Of a stretch of 7,802 nucleotides of DNA, positions 1 through 5,070 are shown in pieces; within the stretch, counting starts at the first letter, position 1; every line of letters starts with the position of its first letter. The notes beneath the pieces were generated by a model that saw nothing but the letters and a program-made list of their open reading frames with translations, made no database searches and had not been told where the DNA came from. Source of the DNA: SHZI01 sp964391025 (GTDB lineage: Bacteria; Pseudomonadota; Gammaproteobacteria; Steroidobacterales; GCA-2729495); NCBI GenBank assembly GCA_964391025.1, contig CAYMKJ010000087.1:1-7802 (forward strand). Direction: 5' to 3'. The position numbers and the translations under genes were made by a program.

Positions 1-436
1 CGCCCCGGTACTGAAGGCTGCAATCCTGCGCGCCTGCAGACGTGGCGTGGATGTGGAGATTTTCCATTCCCACCGGGACTCGCTGGGCGTTACCCACTTC
101 CCCTGGATTTCCGCCTCCATCCAGTACGGCTCGGTTTTGCAAGAGGGCGCCCGCATCTACGAAAACCGCGCGGGCGAACATTCCAAGGTGCTGCTGGTGG
201 ACGATCGGGAAGTTGCCGTGGGCAGCTACAACCTCGAGCATGCAGCGCACGACCGCCTCATCGAGGCGATGATCTTTTCAGACGATGTGGCGCTTTGCGA
301 CCGCTTTCGCGCGCTGTTTGCGACGCTCAGGCGCAGCCCTGGCAATGTGGCTCTCTCACCGGGCTGGCTGAGCGACCTGCCGTTGGAACTGCAGGTCAAG
401 CGCTGGCTATACCGCCCGCTGCAGCGCTGGATGTAG
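1..436 (+). CDS. Phospholipase D-superfamily protein (cardiolipin synthase-like), C-terminal part only
   Basis: The reading frame is open from base 2 to a TAG at 434-436 and gives 144 residues; the N-terminus lies outside the window. The PLD signature is clear: H60-x-K62-x4-D67, then G74-S-Y-N77 and E79, matching HxKx4D...GSxN of the second HKD half in bacterial cardiolipin synthases. In that family two HKD motifs form one active site that transfers phosphatidyl groups through a phospho-histidine intermediate at the membrane. The tail after the motif (VKRWLYRPLQRWM) is basic and aromatic, as expected for a membrane-associated end. Only one HKD copy is visible, so a two-motif enzyme is inferred. 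Substrate cannot be decided: cardiolipin synthase, another phosphatidyltransferase or a PLD-like nuclease are all possible, though the IYEN...EHSK context favours the Cls group. It ends 7 bases before the convergent DUF4382 gene, leaving no room for a separate terminator. Confidence 0.85.
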   Translation, partial: APVLKAAILRACRRGVDVEIFHSHRDSLGVTHFPWISASIQYGSVLQEGARIYENRAGEHSKVLLVDDREVAVGSYNLEHAAHDRLIEAMIFSDDVALCDRFRALFATLRRSPGNVALSPGWLSDLPLELQVKRWLYRPLQRWM

Positions 437-443
437 TTAGAGT

Positions 444-1934
444 TCAGTCAGGTTCGGGTTCGGCGAGGATAGTGCTTGCCGCGAGGCACCCGCTCCCGCT
501 CTCGGTGCCGAAGACAATGAGCTTCTGGTCAGGCTCCAGGTCAGCCAGCGAACCCCGGGTGCTTTCGAGGCTGCCGCCACTGTCATCCACGAGGAAGATG
601 TCGGCATCCCGGGCATCGACGCACCGGTCACCGTCGTCCGTACTCATCGTCAGCCGCTCGTCCCCGACATCGACGTCCAGCACAAAGCCATCCAGCACGA
701 TCTCGCCAGGGCCCCGGTCCGCATCGATGACGACCATGGCGGTTCTGAGCACATCCTCACTGGCACCGGAAATCGCCAGCACGGAATCGACGATCGCGAG
801 GGTGCCCGCCTCCAGGTCCAGTCGGCTCAGTTCGAAGCCGTCGGCGGAAAAGACCCTCGATTTCGGGTAGAGCTGCGCTGCAAGGGGCCCGTCGGTGGAG
901 ATTCCCTGTCCCGGTGCCAGGACGATACCGAAGCGATCGGTGCCGGAGTCAAACGGCGTCGTTACTGTTCCTGCGAGTCTCTTGAAGGCCCCAAGCGGGC
1001 CTTCCTCGATGATGTACGCATCAACGCCAAAACGGTCTCCGCTGGAGCCACCGTCGTCGTTGTCGCCGTCCTCATCATCGGAATCCTCGTCCTGATCGCT
1101 CTCTTCGTCGTGCTCACGGGGCCGCAAGCGGCCGACGATCGTAGCCTCGTCGCCCACGGCCAGCTGGAGGTATTCCTGAGGCAGGCCGTCCTCCCCAAAG
1201 ATGCCGGTGGCGTCATCCGTCCTGACGCGAACACACCGGTCTGGGTCGCCGCGACGCTGATCCTCATCGGTGGAAGATATCAGCGCCGTCTGGCACAGCC
1301 TGAACTCGCCGTTGTCTTCAATAGCTGCAATCTCGCCATGGATCCGGGTGAGCCCCGGTGCTGGCAAGCCGTTGGCGATATCGACAAAGACGACGGGCCG
1401 GACGATGACGCGGCCATTGCCGGTCTCCGTGATCTTCAGCGACTTCTCCATATCGAAATCGACGGTGATCACCAGCGTCGCGCCCGGGGCCACGAAGAAC
1501 GGGCCCCGCGGATTCAGATCAATCTTCCCGTTCGCGACCAGCTTCGCAACGATCGTCTCGTCGACAGTGCCGTCATCGTTGAGCTTCACCAGTTCCAGAT
1601 TGCTCAGCTGAAGCCGTATCTTGTGGTAGGTACCAGCAGGAACTTCGTCGTTGACCGCGAACAGCTCCGTGTAGTCGGCCAGTCTCAGGAGGTCAACGGT
1701 CTCGACGCCCGAGAACAGGACCACCGGCCCGCTTTCGCCGAGCAGCTCAATGGACGTGATCGTCGCCAGGGCCTGATCCACCTCACTGGTTGGCGCGTCG
1801 GTAAGTGCGATACCGACTGTGGCGAACTGGGAATTCGGTGCAACACTAACGCTGCTGCCACTGCCGCCACCGCCACAGGCAGCAAGGGTCAGGAAAGCAG
1901 CGGCGATCAGAATTGACGAAATGGACTTGTGCAT
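444..1934 (-). CDS. DUF4382-domain lipoprotein with three DUF5666-like repeats and an acidic insert
   Basis: This is a 496-residue protein. Residues 1-20 form a lipoprotein signal ending in LAAC (Cys20), followed by a Gly/Ser linker (21-30). Residues about 38-186 match the DUF4382 pattern, opening with ALTDAP and containing VPAGTYHKIRLQL and RPVVFVDI. The rest appears to be three modules of about 80 residues, near 196-310, 318-402 and 410-492. Each starts G-x-(V/I/F), carries a central basic/acidic strand, and ends with a G/D-x-x-(A/L)-x-I-V strand plus a short D/A-x-x-I strand, resembling the small beta-barrel DUF5666 fold. Modules 1 and 3 share a D-R-C-V motif (Cys234, Cys438), with further cysteines at 214 and 483. 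Residues 275-294 are almost entirely Asp/Glu. No function is known to me for DUF4382; an envelope-anchored binding or structural role is inference. A strong SD is not visible upstream of the ATG, but the lipoprotein signal supports the start. Confidence 0.85.
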   Translation of the reverse strand: MHKSISSILIAAAFLTLAACGGGGSGSSVSVAPNSQFATVGIALTDAPTSEVDQALATITSIELLGESGPVVLFSGVETVDLLRLADYTELFAVNDEVPAGTYHKIRLQLSNLELVKLNDDGTVDETIVAKLVANGKIDLNPRGPFFVAPGATLVITVDFDMEKSLKITETGNGRVIVRPVVFVDIANGLPAPGLTRIHGEIAAIEDNGEFRLCQTALISSTDEDQRRGDPDRCVRVRTDDATGIFGEDGLPQEYLQLAVGDEATIVGRLRPREHDEESDQDEDSDDEDGDNDDGGSSGDRFGVDAYIIEEGPLGAFKRLAGTVTTPFDSGTDRFGIVLAPGQGISTDGPLAAQLYPKSRVFSADGFELSRLDLEAGTLAIVDSVLAISGASEDVLRTAMVVIDADRGPGEIVLDGFVLDVDVGDERLTMSTDDGDRCVDARDADIFLVDDSGGSLESTRGSLADLEPDQKLIVFGTESGSGCLAASTILAEPEPD

Positions 1935-2000
1935 GGGGAGAGCTCGGAAAGTGAAAGATAAAAAAGTTTAGCTCATAAGACGGCCGCGCGCCCCGGGCCG

Positions 2001-2030
2001 GGATTACGTAAAATCCGGCACGAACGCCGG
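2001..2030. promoter_or_regulatory. Two adjacent inverted repeats, candidate operator
   Basis: GGATT (2001-2005) and AATCC (2012-2016) are inverted around ACGTAA; inside them TTACGTAA (2004-2011) is a perfect 8-base palindrome. Directly next to this, CCGGC (2015-2019) and GCCGG (2026-2030) form a perfect 5-base inverted repeat with a 6-base spacer. The pair occupies the -35/spacer region of the -10 candidate at 2033-2038, where a regulator would act. It also lies between divergent genes, so it could affect both. No matching regulator is encoded nearby, and short palindromes are common in GC-rich DNA, so confidence is low. Confidence 0.3.
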
Positions 2031-2032
2031 AC

Positions 2033-2038
2033 TATACT
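2033..2038 (+). promoter_or_regulatory. Candidate -10 element for the DUF4239 gene
   Basis: TATACT sits 27 bases before the ATG at 2066 and differs from the sigma-70 consensus TATAAT at one base. It stands out in otherwise GC-rich DNA. There is no good TTGACA at 16-18 bases upstream; that position holds AAAATC within the inverted-repeat region. The promoter is therefore either weak, activator-dependent, or misread. Confidence 0.4.
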
Positions 2039-2065
2039 TGCAGCCCTGAACCGTCGAGACTGCTT

Positions 2066-2827
2066 ATGGATCCAATAACAACCACACTCCTCGTCGCGGC
2101 GTTGACCTTCGGTGGCGCGCTGTTCGGATTGTGGTTGCGCCGTGTGCTTCCGGTGCACCATGTCAACGACGAGTCCCGGGACGTCGTCCGGATCTCGATC
2201 GGCCTGGTCGTGACCATGACTGGCCTCATCCTCGGTCTGGTGGTCTCGTCGGCCAAAGGTACGTTTGATACCGCGAACCTTTCCGTCCAGCAGAGCGCCA
2301 CCGACATGCTGACTCTGGACCGGGCATTGAAACTCTACGGCGGCGAAACCCTGGAGATCCGCCGGTCGATCCGTGACGCGACAAACAAGCGACTCGTTGC
2401 GGTCTGGCCTGAAACGCAGTCTGCCGCTCCTTCTGCGGACGATCTTCGAGTCGATGTATCGCTGGAGCAGGTCATGGTACAGGTCCTGGCACTCAGACCC
2501 GCCACGGACTCGCAGCGGTGGTTGCAGTCTGAGGTGCTGGACCTGATCACCGACCAGGAGCAGAAGCTCTGGCTCAGGATGGAGCGTCAGGAAACCACGG
2601 CCGGACGTCCCTTCAGCATCGTGCTGACCGCCTGGCTCATTGTGATCTTTGTAAGCTTCGGCCTCTTCGCTCCGCGACACGCAACGGGTATCGGCACCCT
2701 GCTCGTCTGTGCGGCATCGGTCGCGGCGGCGATGTTCTTGATTCTGGAACTGGAACACCCGTACCAGGGGCTGATCAAGGTCTCTCCAGCCCCGCTGCAG
2801 TTTGCCCTGTCACGGCTCGGCGATTAG
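2066..2827 (+). CDS. DUF4239 (bestrophin-like) membrane protein
   Basis: This 253-residue protein has four clear hydrophobic segments: about 6-24, 41-62, 182-202 and 207-228. A soluble, mostly helical domain of about 120 residues (63-181) lies between the second and third. The C-terminal block, LELEHPYQGLIKVSPAPLQFAL (given here as its key residues E228, H231, P232, G235, S240 and P241), is the hallmark of the DUF4239 family, now often labelled bestrophin-like. By distant analogy with bestrophins it may be an ion channel or transporter of the inner membrane, but no member I know of has a proven substrate. The ATG at 2066 has only a weak GAG (2056-2058) as SD. The next downstream ATG falls inside transmembrane helix 2, so the start is reasonable. 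The gene stands alone, divergent from the DUF4382 gene and convergent with the beta-barrel gene. Confidence 0.8.
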   Translation: MDPITTTLLVAALTFGGALFGLWLRRVLPVHHVNDESRDVVRISIGLVVTMTGLILGLVVSSAKGTFDTANLSVQQSATDMLTLDRALKLYGGETLEIRRSIRDATNKRLVAVWPETQSAAPSADDLRVDVSLEQVMVQVLALRPATDSQRWLQSEVLDLITDQEQKLWLRMERQETTAGRPFSIVLTAWLIVIFVSFGLFAPRHATGIGTLLVCAASVAAAMFLILELEHPYQGLIKVSPAPLQFALSRLGD

Positions 2828-2841
2828 GCAAGGTGCTTGCC
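2827..2841 (+). terminator. Short stem-loop at the stop codon of the DUF4239 gene
   Basis: GGCAAG (2827-2832), loop GTG, CTTGCC (2836-2841) is a perfect 6-base stem starting at the last base of the TAG stop. There is no T-run directly after it, so it is not a canonical Rho-independent terminator. It may be a 3'-end stabilising hairpin or chance. Confidence 0.3.
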
Positions 2842-3057
2842 GTTCCTGCGCCGAGTGTTCACGCTCCTGGAAGCCCGTGATGTGTAGTCTTTTTCTGCGG
2901 GAATGGGTGTTCCATTTACGAGGATAGATTCTATGTCGTCTGACAACCCCCGAGTCGGATTTCCGGGTTGAGGTCAGTGCCATTGCGTAACAGGGCGAAG
3001 CACACTGAGGCCGGTAAGGCCACCCGCGAAGAGGGCCCCCTGAAAAGCACGCCGGCA
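2842..3057. other. Convergent intergenic spacer with weak secondary structure
   Basis: I find no convincing gene here. An arginine-rich frame on the minus strand (2810-3094) overlaps both flanking genes, lacks family features and is treated as chance. Structure includes CAACCC (2944-2949) with GGGTTG (2965-2970), a perfect 6-base stem around a 15-base loop. AATGG (2902-2906) with CCATT (2912-2916) gives a 5-base stem. An imperfect stem spans 2860-2879 with a run of five T at 2890-2894, about ten bases beyond it. The spacer separates two converging genes, so terminators for both are expected here, but none is canonical. Confidence 0.4.
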
Positions 3058-3717
3058 TCAGAACCGGAACGTTGCCCCCGCCATGACTTCCCACTGCAGC
3101 AGCAGTTCGCCGCTGGCGAGGAAGGCGCAGCGCGACCCTGCCGGGCCCGAGCCGCAGAACACGGCGCTGTCGCTGTCGATCACCGAACCCAGCGCCCGGC
3201 CCTCGAGGCGCAGGCCGACGCGGCTCTCGGGGAAGAAGTAGGCCCCGATGCCAATCCCGAATCCGAACACCGTGTCCGACTCGTAGCCAGGAGCATCGGG
3301 GCTCAGGTGCGCCGCGCCGATGCCCGCAGCCAGGTACGGCCGCACCGCTCCCTCGCCACCCACATAGGTGCCGCCGACGAGGTAGTGGGTGATGTCGATC
3401 TTGAGACCGGGATCCACCGCATCGGGCACCTCATCGAGGCCGACTGACTGGCTGGTGAAGGAAAACTCCCACTCCGTGTAGGCCCCGCCCAGGTCCTGGA
3501 AGGGCGCGTTGATGATCAGGCCGAGCGTGGAAGCATCGTCGAGGCTGATGTTCTCGCCGGTCTGCTCGCCCGCGTCATTCTCGCCATCAAGGGAGCCGCC
3601 CATGCTGTAACCGATCACCGGCGTGATGGAGAACCGGTACTGGTAGGCCTCCCGGGCGTCAACGATGGTGGCCGCCGTCAACAGGAGGACGGCGACCGGA
3701 AACAACAGGATGCGCAT
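3058..3717 (-). CDS. Small outer-membrane beta-barrel protein (OmpW/OmpA-barrel type), hypothetical
   Basis: From the ATG at 3717 this is a 219-residue protein. Residues 1-21 form a signal peptide (hydrophobic LLFPVAVLLLTAATIV, probable cut after VDA21). The frame stays open another 40 codons upstream, but that extension is Pro/Gly-rich and runs through the promoter region. GGAG at 3725-3728 sits 7 bases before ATG 3717, so I chose the inner start. The mature part alternates short amphipathic strands with Gly/Asp-rich turns. Examples are YRFSITPVIGYSMGG (27-41), RPYLAAGIGAAHL (126-138), VFGFGIGIGAYFF (150-162) and VGLRLEGRALG (167-177). It ends in GATFRF with a terminal Phe, as in proteins folded by the BAM machinery. 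Cys188 and Cys197 bracket a short loop and could form a disulfide. The size fits an eight-stranded barrel. The function (pore, adhesin or structural) cannot be told from the sequence. Confidence 0.72.
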   Translation of the reverse strand: MRILLFPVAVLLLTAATIVDAREAYQYRFSITPVIGYSMGGSLDGENDAGEQTGENISLDDASTLGLIINAPFQDLGGAYTEWEFSFTSQSVGLDEVPDAVDPGLKIDITHYLVGGTYVGGEGAVRPYLAAGIGAAHLSPDAPGYESDTVFGFGIGIGAYFFPESRVGLRLEGRALGSVIDSDSAVFCGSGPAGSRCAFLASGELLLQWEVMAGATFRF

Positions 3718-3724
3718 TCTCAAA

Positions 3725-3728
3725 CTCC
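3725..3728 (-). promoter_or_regulatory. Ribosome binding site fixing the beta-barrel gene start
   Basis: On the minus strand GGAG lies 7 bases before the ATG at 3717. This supports the start directly ahead of the signal peptide over the longer in-frame start at 3837. Confidence 0.6.
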
Positions 3729-3749
3729 GACCGGTGGGGCCCAATGGGA

Positions 3750-3755
3750 AGTATA
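3750..3755 (-). promoter_or_regulatory. Candidate -10 element for the beta-barrel gene
   Basis: TATACT on the minus strand lies 32 bases before the ATG at 3717, which would leave a leader of about 25 bases including the GGAG site. It is the same hexamer, in the same CTATACTT context, as the -10 candidate at 2033-2038. The expected -35 position is GC-rich (CACCGG), so recognition is probably weak or assisted. If correct, it also shows that the upstream 40-codon extension of the frame is not translated. Confidence 0.4.
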
Positions 3756-3907
3756 GGGGCGGCCCGACCCGGCCGGTGTGCAGCGGCTCACGGGCTCCGC
3801 CCTGCGATGAGCACTTTGGCGGGCACAATGGGAACATACAAGGACAATCAAAGGGCCTCTTTTGGTCACGGATTCGCCGTAGACTTTCGGGATGATGGCT
3901 GGCGAAC

Positions 3908-3912
3908 GGGAG
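3908..3912 (+). promoter_or_regulatory. Ribosome binding site fixing the Pro/Ala-rich lipoprotein start
   Basis: GGGAG ends 5 bases before the ATG at 3918. This selects that start, directly ahead of the lipoprotein signal, over an in-frame ATG at 3744 that would place 58 uncharacteristic residues before the signal. Confidence 0.6.
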
Positions 3913-3917
3913 AGACT

Positions 3918-4661
3918 ATGAGCGACAGTCCCTTGGTGAACCGTGCAGCACGTATCGCGGGCGCCCTGACCTGCCTCCTGGCAGCGGGTTGTGCAGGGGT
4001 AGACCGCGCGCAGCCGCAGGAGCCGCCCAAGCCCGCGACGCAGCCCGCGACGCAACCGGCGACGCAGGCTGGGCCAGTGGCGGCTGCCGAGCCGCCCCCA
4101 GTTGCCGCGCCACAAATCGCGCCCGCCGCTGTCGAGGCGCACCAGACTCGCGTGACGCCGGCCCCACCGCCTCCGGTCGAGCCGCTGCGCCCCGCGGCAC
4201 CGGGCAGCGCTGGCAGCACCAGACCGCCTGCGCCGGCCAAACCGCCAGCCACCCTGGCCACGTCGCGCGCGCCCGCCCCCGCCCCCGCGCCGCCGGTCCC
4301 GAAGGCGGCCGCGCCTGCTGTTGCGCCCAGGCCGTCCGCAGCACCGCTCGATCTGGCGTCTCTCGAGACGCGACTGCGCGACACCAGGGCCATCGGCGTG
4401 TTCACCAAGATTTCTCTGAAGAATCAGGTCGACGACCTGCTGGACCAATTCCGCGCCTACTACAAGCGGCAGGCCAGGACGACTCTCGCCGAGTTGCGCC
4501 GACCCTACGACTTGCTGCTCCTCAAGGTGCTTTCCCTCCTCCAGGACAGCGACCCACCGCTCGCCCGTGACATCGTCGCCTCGCGCGAGGCGATATGGAG
4601 CATCCTCGCAGATCCCAGGAAGTTCAACGAAGCCAATCTGATGGCAGGAGAAACGCAATGA
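3918..4661 (+). CDS. Pro/Ala-rich lipoprotein with conserved-looking helical C-terminal domain, hypothetical
   Basis: This 247-residue protein has three parts. Residues 1-25 are a lipoprotein signal: basic start (R9, R12), hydrophobic ALTCLLAAG, acylated Cys25. Residues about 26-143 are a low-complexity linker of Pro, Ala and Thr, including three PATQ units (39-50) and PAPAPAP-type runs. Such a stretch is extended and could span periplasm or peptidoglycan. Residues about 144-235 look globular and helical, with charged amphipathic segments (LASLETRLRDTRAIG, LKNQVDDLLDQFRAYYKRQ, PYDLLLLKVLSLLQD, AREAIWSILADPRKF-like). I do not recognise a named family. The architecture of lipid anchor, long spacer and small helical domain suggests an envelope protein that reaches a partner away from its membrane. 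Asp27 (two after Cys25 is G26-V27 here, not Asp) does not give the inner-membrane retention signal, so outer-membrane sorting is likely. Its TGA overlaps the next ATG, implying translational coupling. Confidence 0.75.
   Translation: MSDSPLVNRAARIAGALTCLLAAGCAGVDRAQPQEPPKPATQPATQPATQAGPVAAAEPPPVAAPQIAPAAVEAHQTRVTPAPPPPVEPLRPAAPGSAGSTRPPAPAKPPATLATSRAPAPAPAPPVPKAAAPAVAPRPSAAPLDLASLETRLRDTRAIGVFTKISLKNQVDDLLDQFRAYYKRQARTTLAELRRPYDLLLLKVLSLLQDSDPPLARDIVASREAIWSILADPRKFNEANLMAGETQ
4032..4067 (+). repeat. Three tandem 12-base repeats coding PATQ
   Basis: The unit CCCGCGACGCAG occurs three times in frame with small changes (CAA for CAG in unit 2, CCG for CCC in unit 3). It codes PATQ-PATQ-PATQ at residues 39-50 of the lipoprotein linker. 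Because the unit is a multiple of three, copy number could vary without a frameshift, changing linker length. Confidence 0.85.
4646..4650 (+). promoter_or_regulatory. Ribosome binding site for the 88-residue secreted protein
   Basis: AGGAG ends 7 bases before the ATG at 4658, inside the end of the preceding gene. It supports that start over an in-frame ATG at 4595, which would put 21 residues before the signal peptide. Confidence 0.65.
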
Positions 4662-4924
4662 ACAGACCTAGAAGGAGCCTGACCCTCATCGTTATCACCA
4701 CGACGTTCTGCGGCGGGCTGTCTCTCGCCGCGGACGACACTGCCAGTGACGTGACAGTCGCCAGGGACATGACGGCCGTGATCGCTCTGCAAGGCTTACC
4801 CTGCGGGCAGGTCGTCAGCGCCCGGCAACAGGGCGAGAACGACTACCTCACGACTTGTCAGGACGGCAACCGCTACCGGGTGTTTGTGAATCCCGACGGC
4901 CGGGTGATCGTGGAGAAGAAGTAG
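4658..4924 (+). CDS. Small secreted protein with one predicted disulfide, hypothetical
   Basis: This is an 88-residue protein. Residues 1-25 form a signal peptide with a basic start (NRPRR) and hydrophobic core (LTLIVITTTFCGGLSLA), probably cut after AA25. The mature part has about 63 residues. Its core, from V41 to the end, contains two cysteines, Cys49 (LPCGQV) and Cys67 (TTCQDG), that could pair in the periplasm. It also has alternating hydrophobic strands (YRVFV, RVIVE) around Asn/Asp-Gly turns, suggesting a small beta sheet. I recall similar short secreted hypothetical proteins in proteobacteria but cannot name a family. The ATG overlaps the TGA of the lipoprotein gene (ATGA), and a good SD lies within that gene, so the two are very likely co-expressed and perhaps interact. 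It is convergent with the DUF2182 gene. Confidence 0.72.
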   Translation: MNRPRRSLTLIVITTTFCGGLSLAADDTASDVTVARDMTAVIALQGLPCGQVVSARQQGENDYLTTCQDGNRYRVFVNPDGRVIVEKK

Positions 4925-5014
4925 GGCCACTTTTCCCTGCTCCTTGCCCCATCACCCGTGGCGAAATCCACCGCGATCGCGTACCGCCCGGGGCAGAGCG
5001 GTTTGTACACCGCA

Positions 5015-5045
5015 CCCGAAGAACTGCGCGAAGTCTTCTTCCGGG
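5015..5045. terminator. Imperfect stem-loop between converging genes, candidate bidirectional terminator
   Basis: CCCGAAGAA (5015-5023) pairs with TTCTTC (5036-5041) and GGG (5043-5045), leaving one bulged C at 5042: nine pairs around a 12-base loop. Alternative pairing of ACT (5023-5025) with AGT (5032-5034) shortens the loop to six bases. It lies 91 bases past the + strand stop (4924) and 26 bases past the minus-strand stop (5071). No T-run follows on either strand, so it may protect 3' ends or act with Rho rather than terminate alone. Confidence 0.4.
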
Positions 5046-5070
5046 AGTGAGTATCGGGCGCATGGCCTGA

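Noticed and set aside
1110..1916. Open frame of 268 codons on the + strand
   Set aside because: It lies wholly antisense to the DUF4382 lipoprotein, has no recognisable domain, and is explained by GC-rich codon bias of the gene opposite.
1973..2758. Minus-strand open frame of 261 codons
   Set aside because: It is antisense to the DUF4239 membrane protein, with highly charged composition and no family pattern.
2810..3094. Minus-strand open frame of 94 codons spanning the convergent spacer
   Set aside because: It overlaps the ends of both neighbouring genes, is basic and Cys/Ser-rich without a pattern, and has no SD that I can see.
2968..3447. Plus-strand open frame of 159 codons
   Set aside because: It is antisense to the beta-barrel gene, which has a signal peptide, an SD and a typical C-terminal Phe.
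3780..3792. 13-base match CAGCGGCTCACGG, also found at 6632-6644, as a possible dispersed repeat
   Set aside because: One copy is in a spacer and the other inside the ABC gene; flanks differ and the match is short for GC-rich DNA, so chance is the simpler reading.
3720..4658. Minus-strand open frame of 312 codons rich in Arg and Gly
   Set aside because: It is antisense to the Pro/Ala-rich lipoprotein; CCG/GCC codons read backwards give CGG/GGC, producing the Arg/Gly composition.
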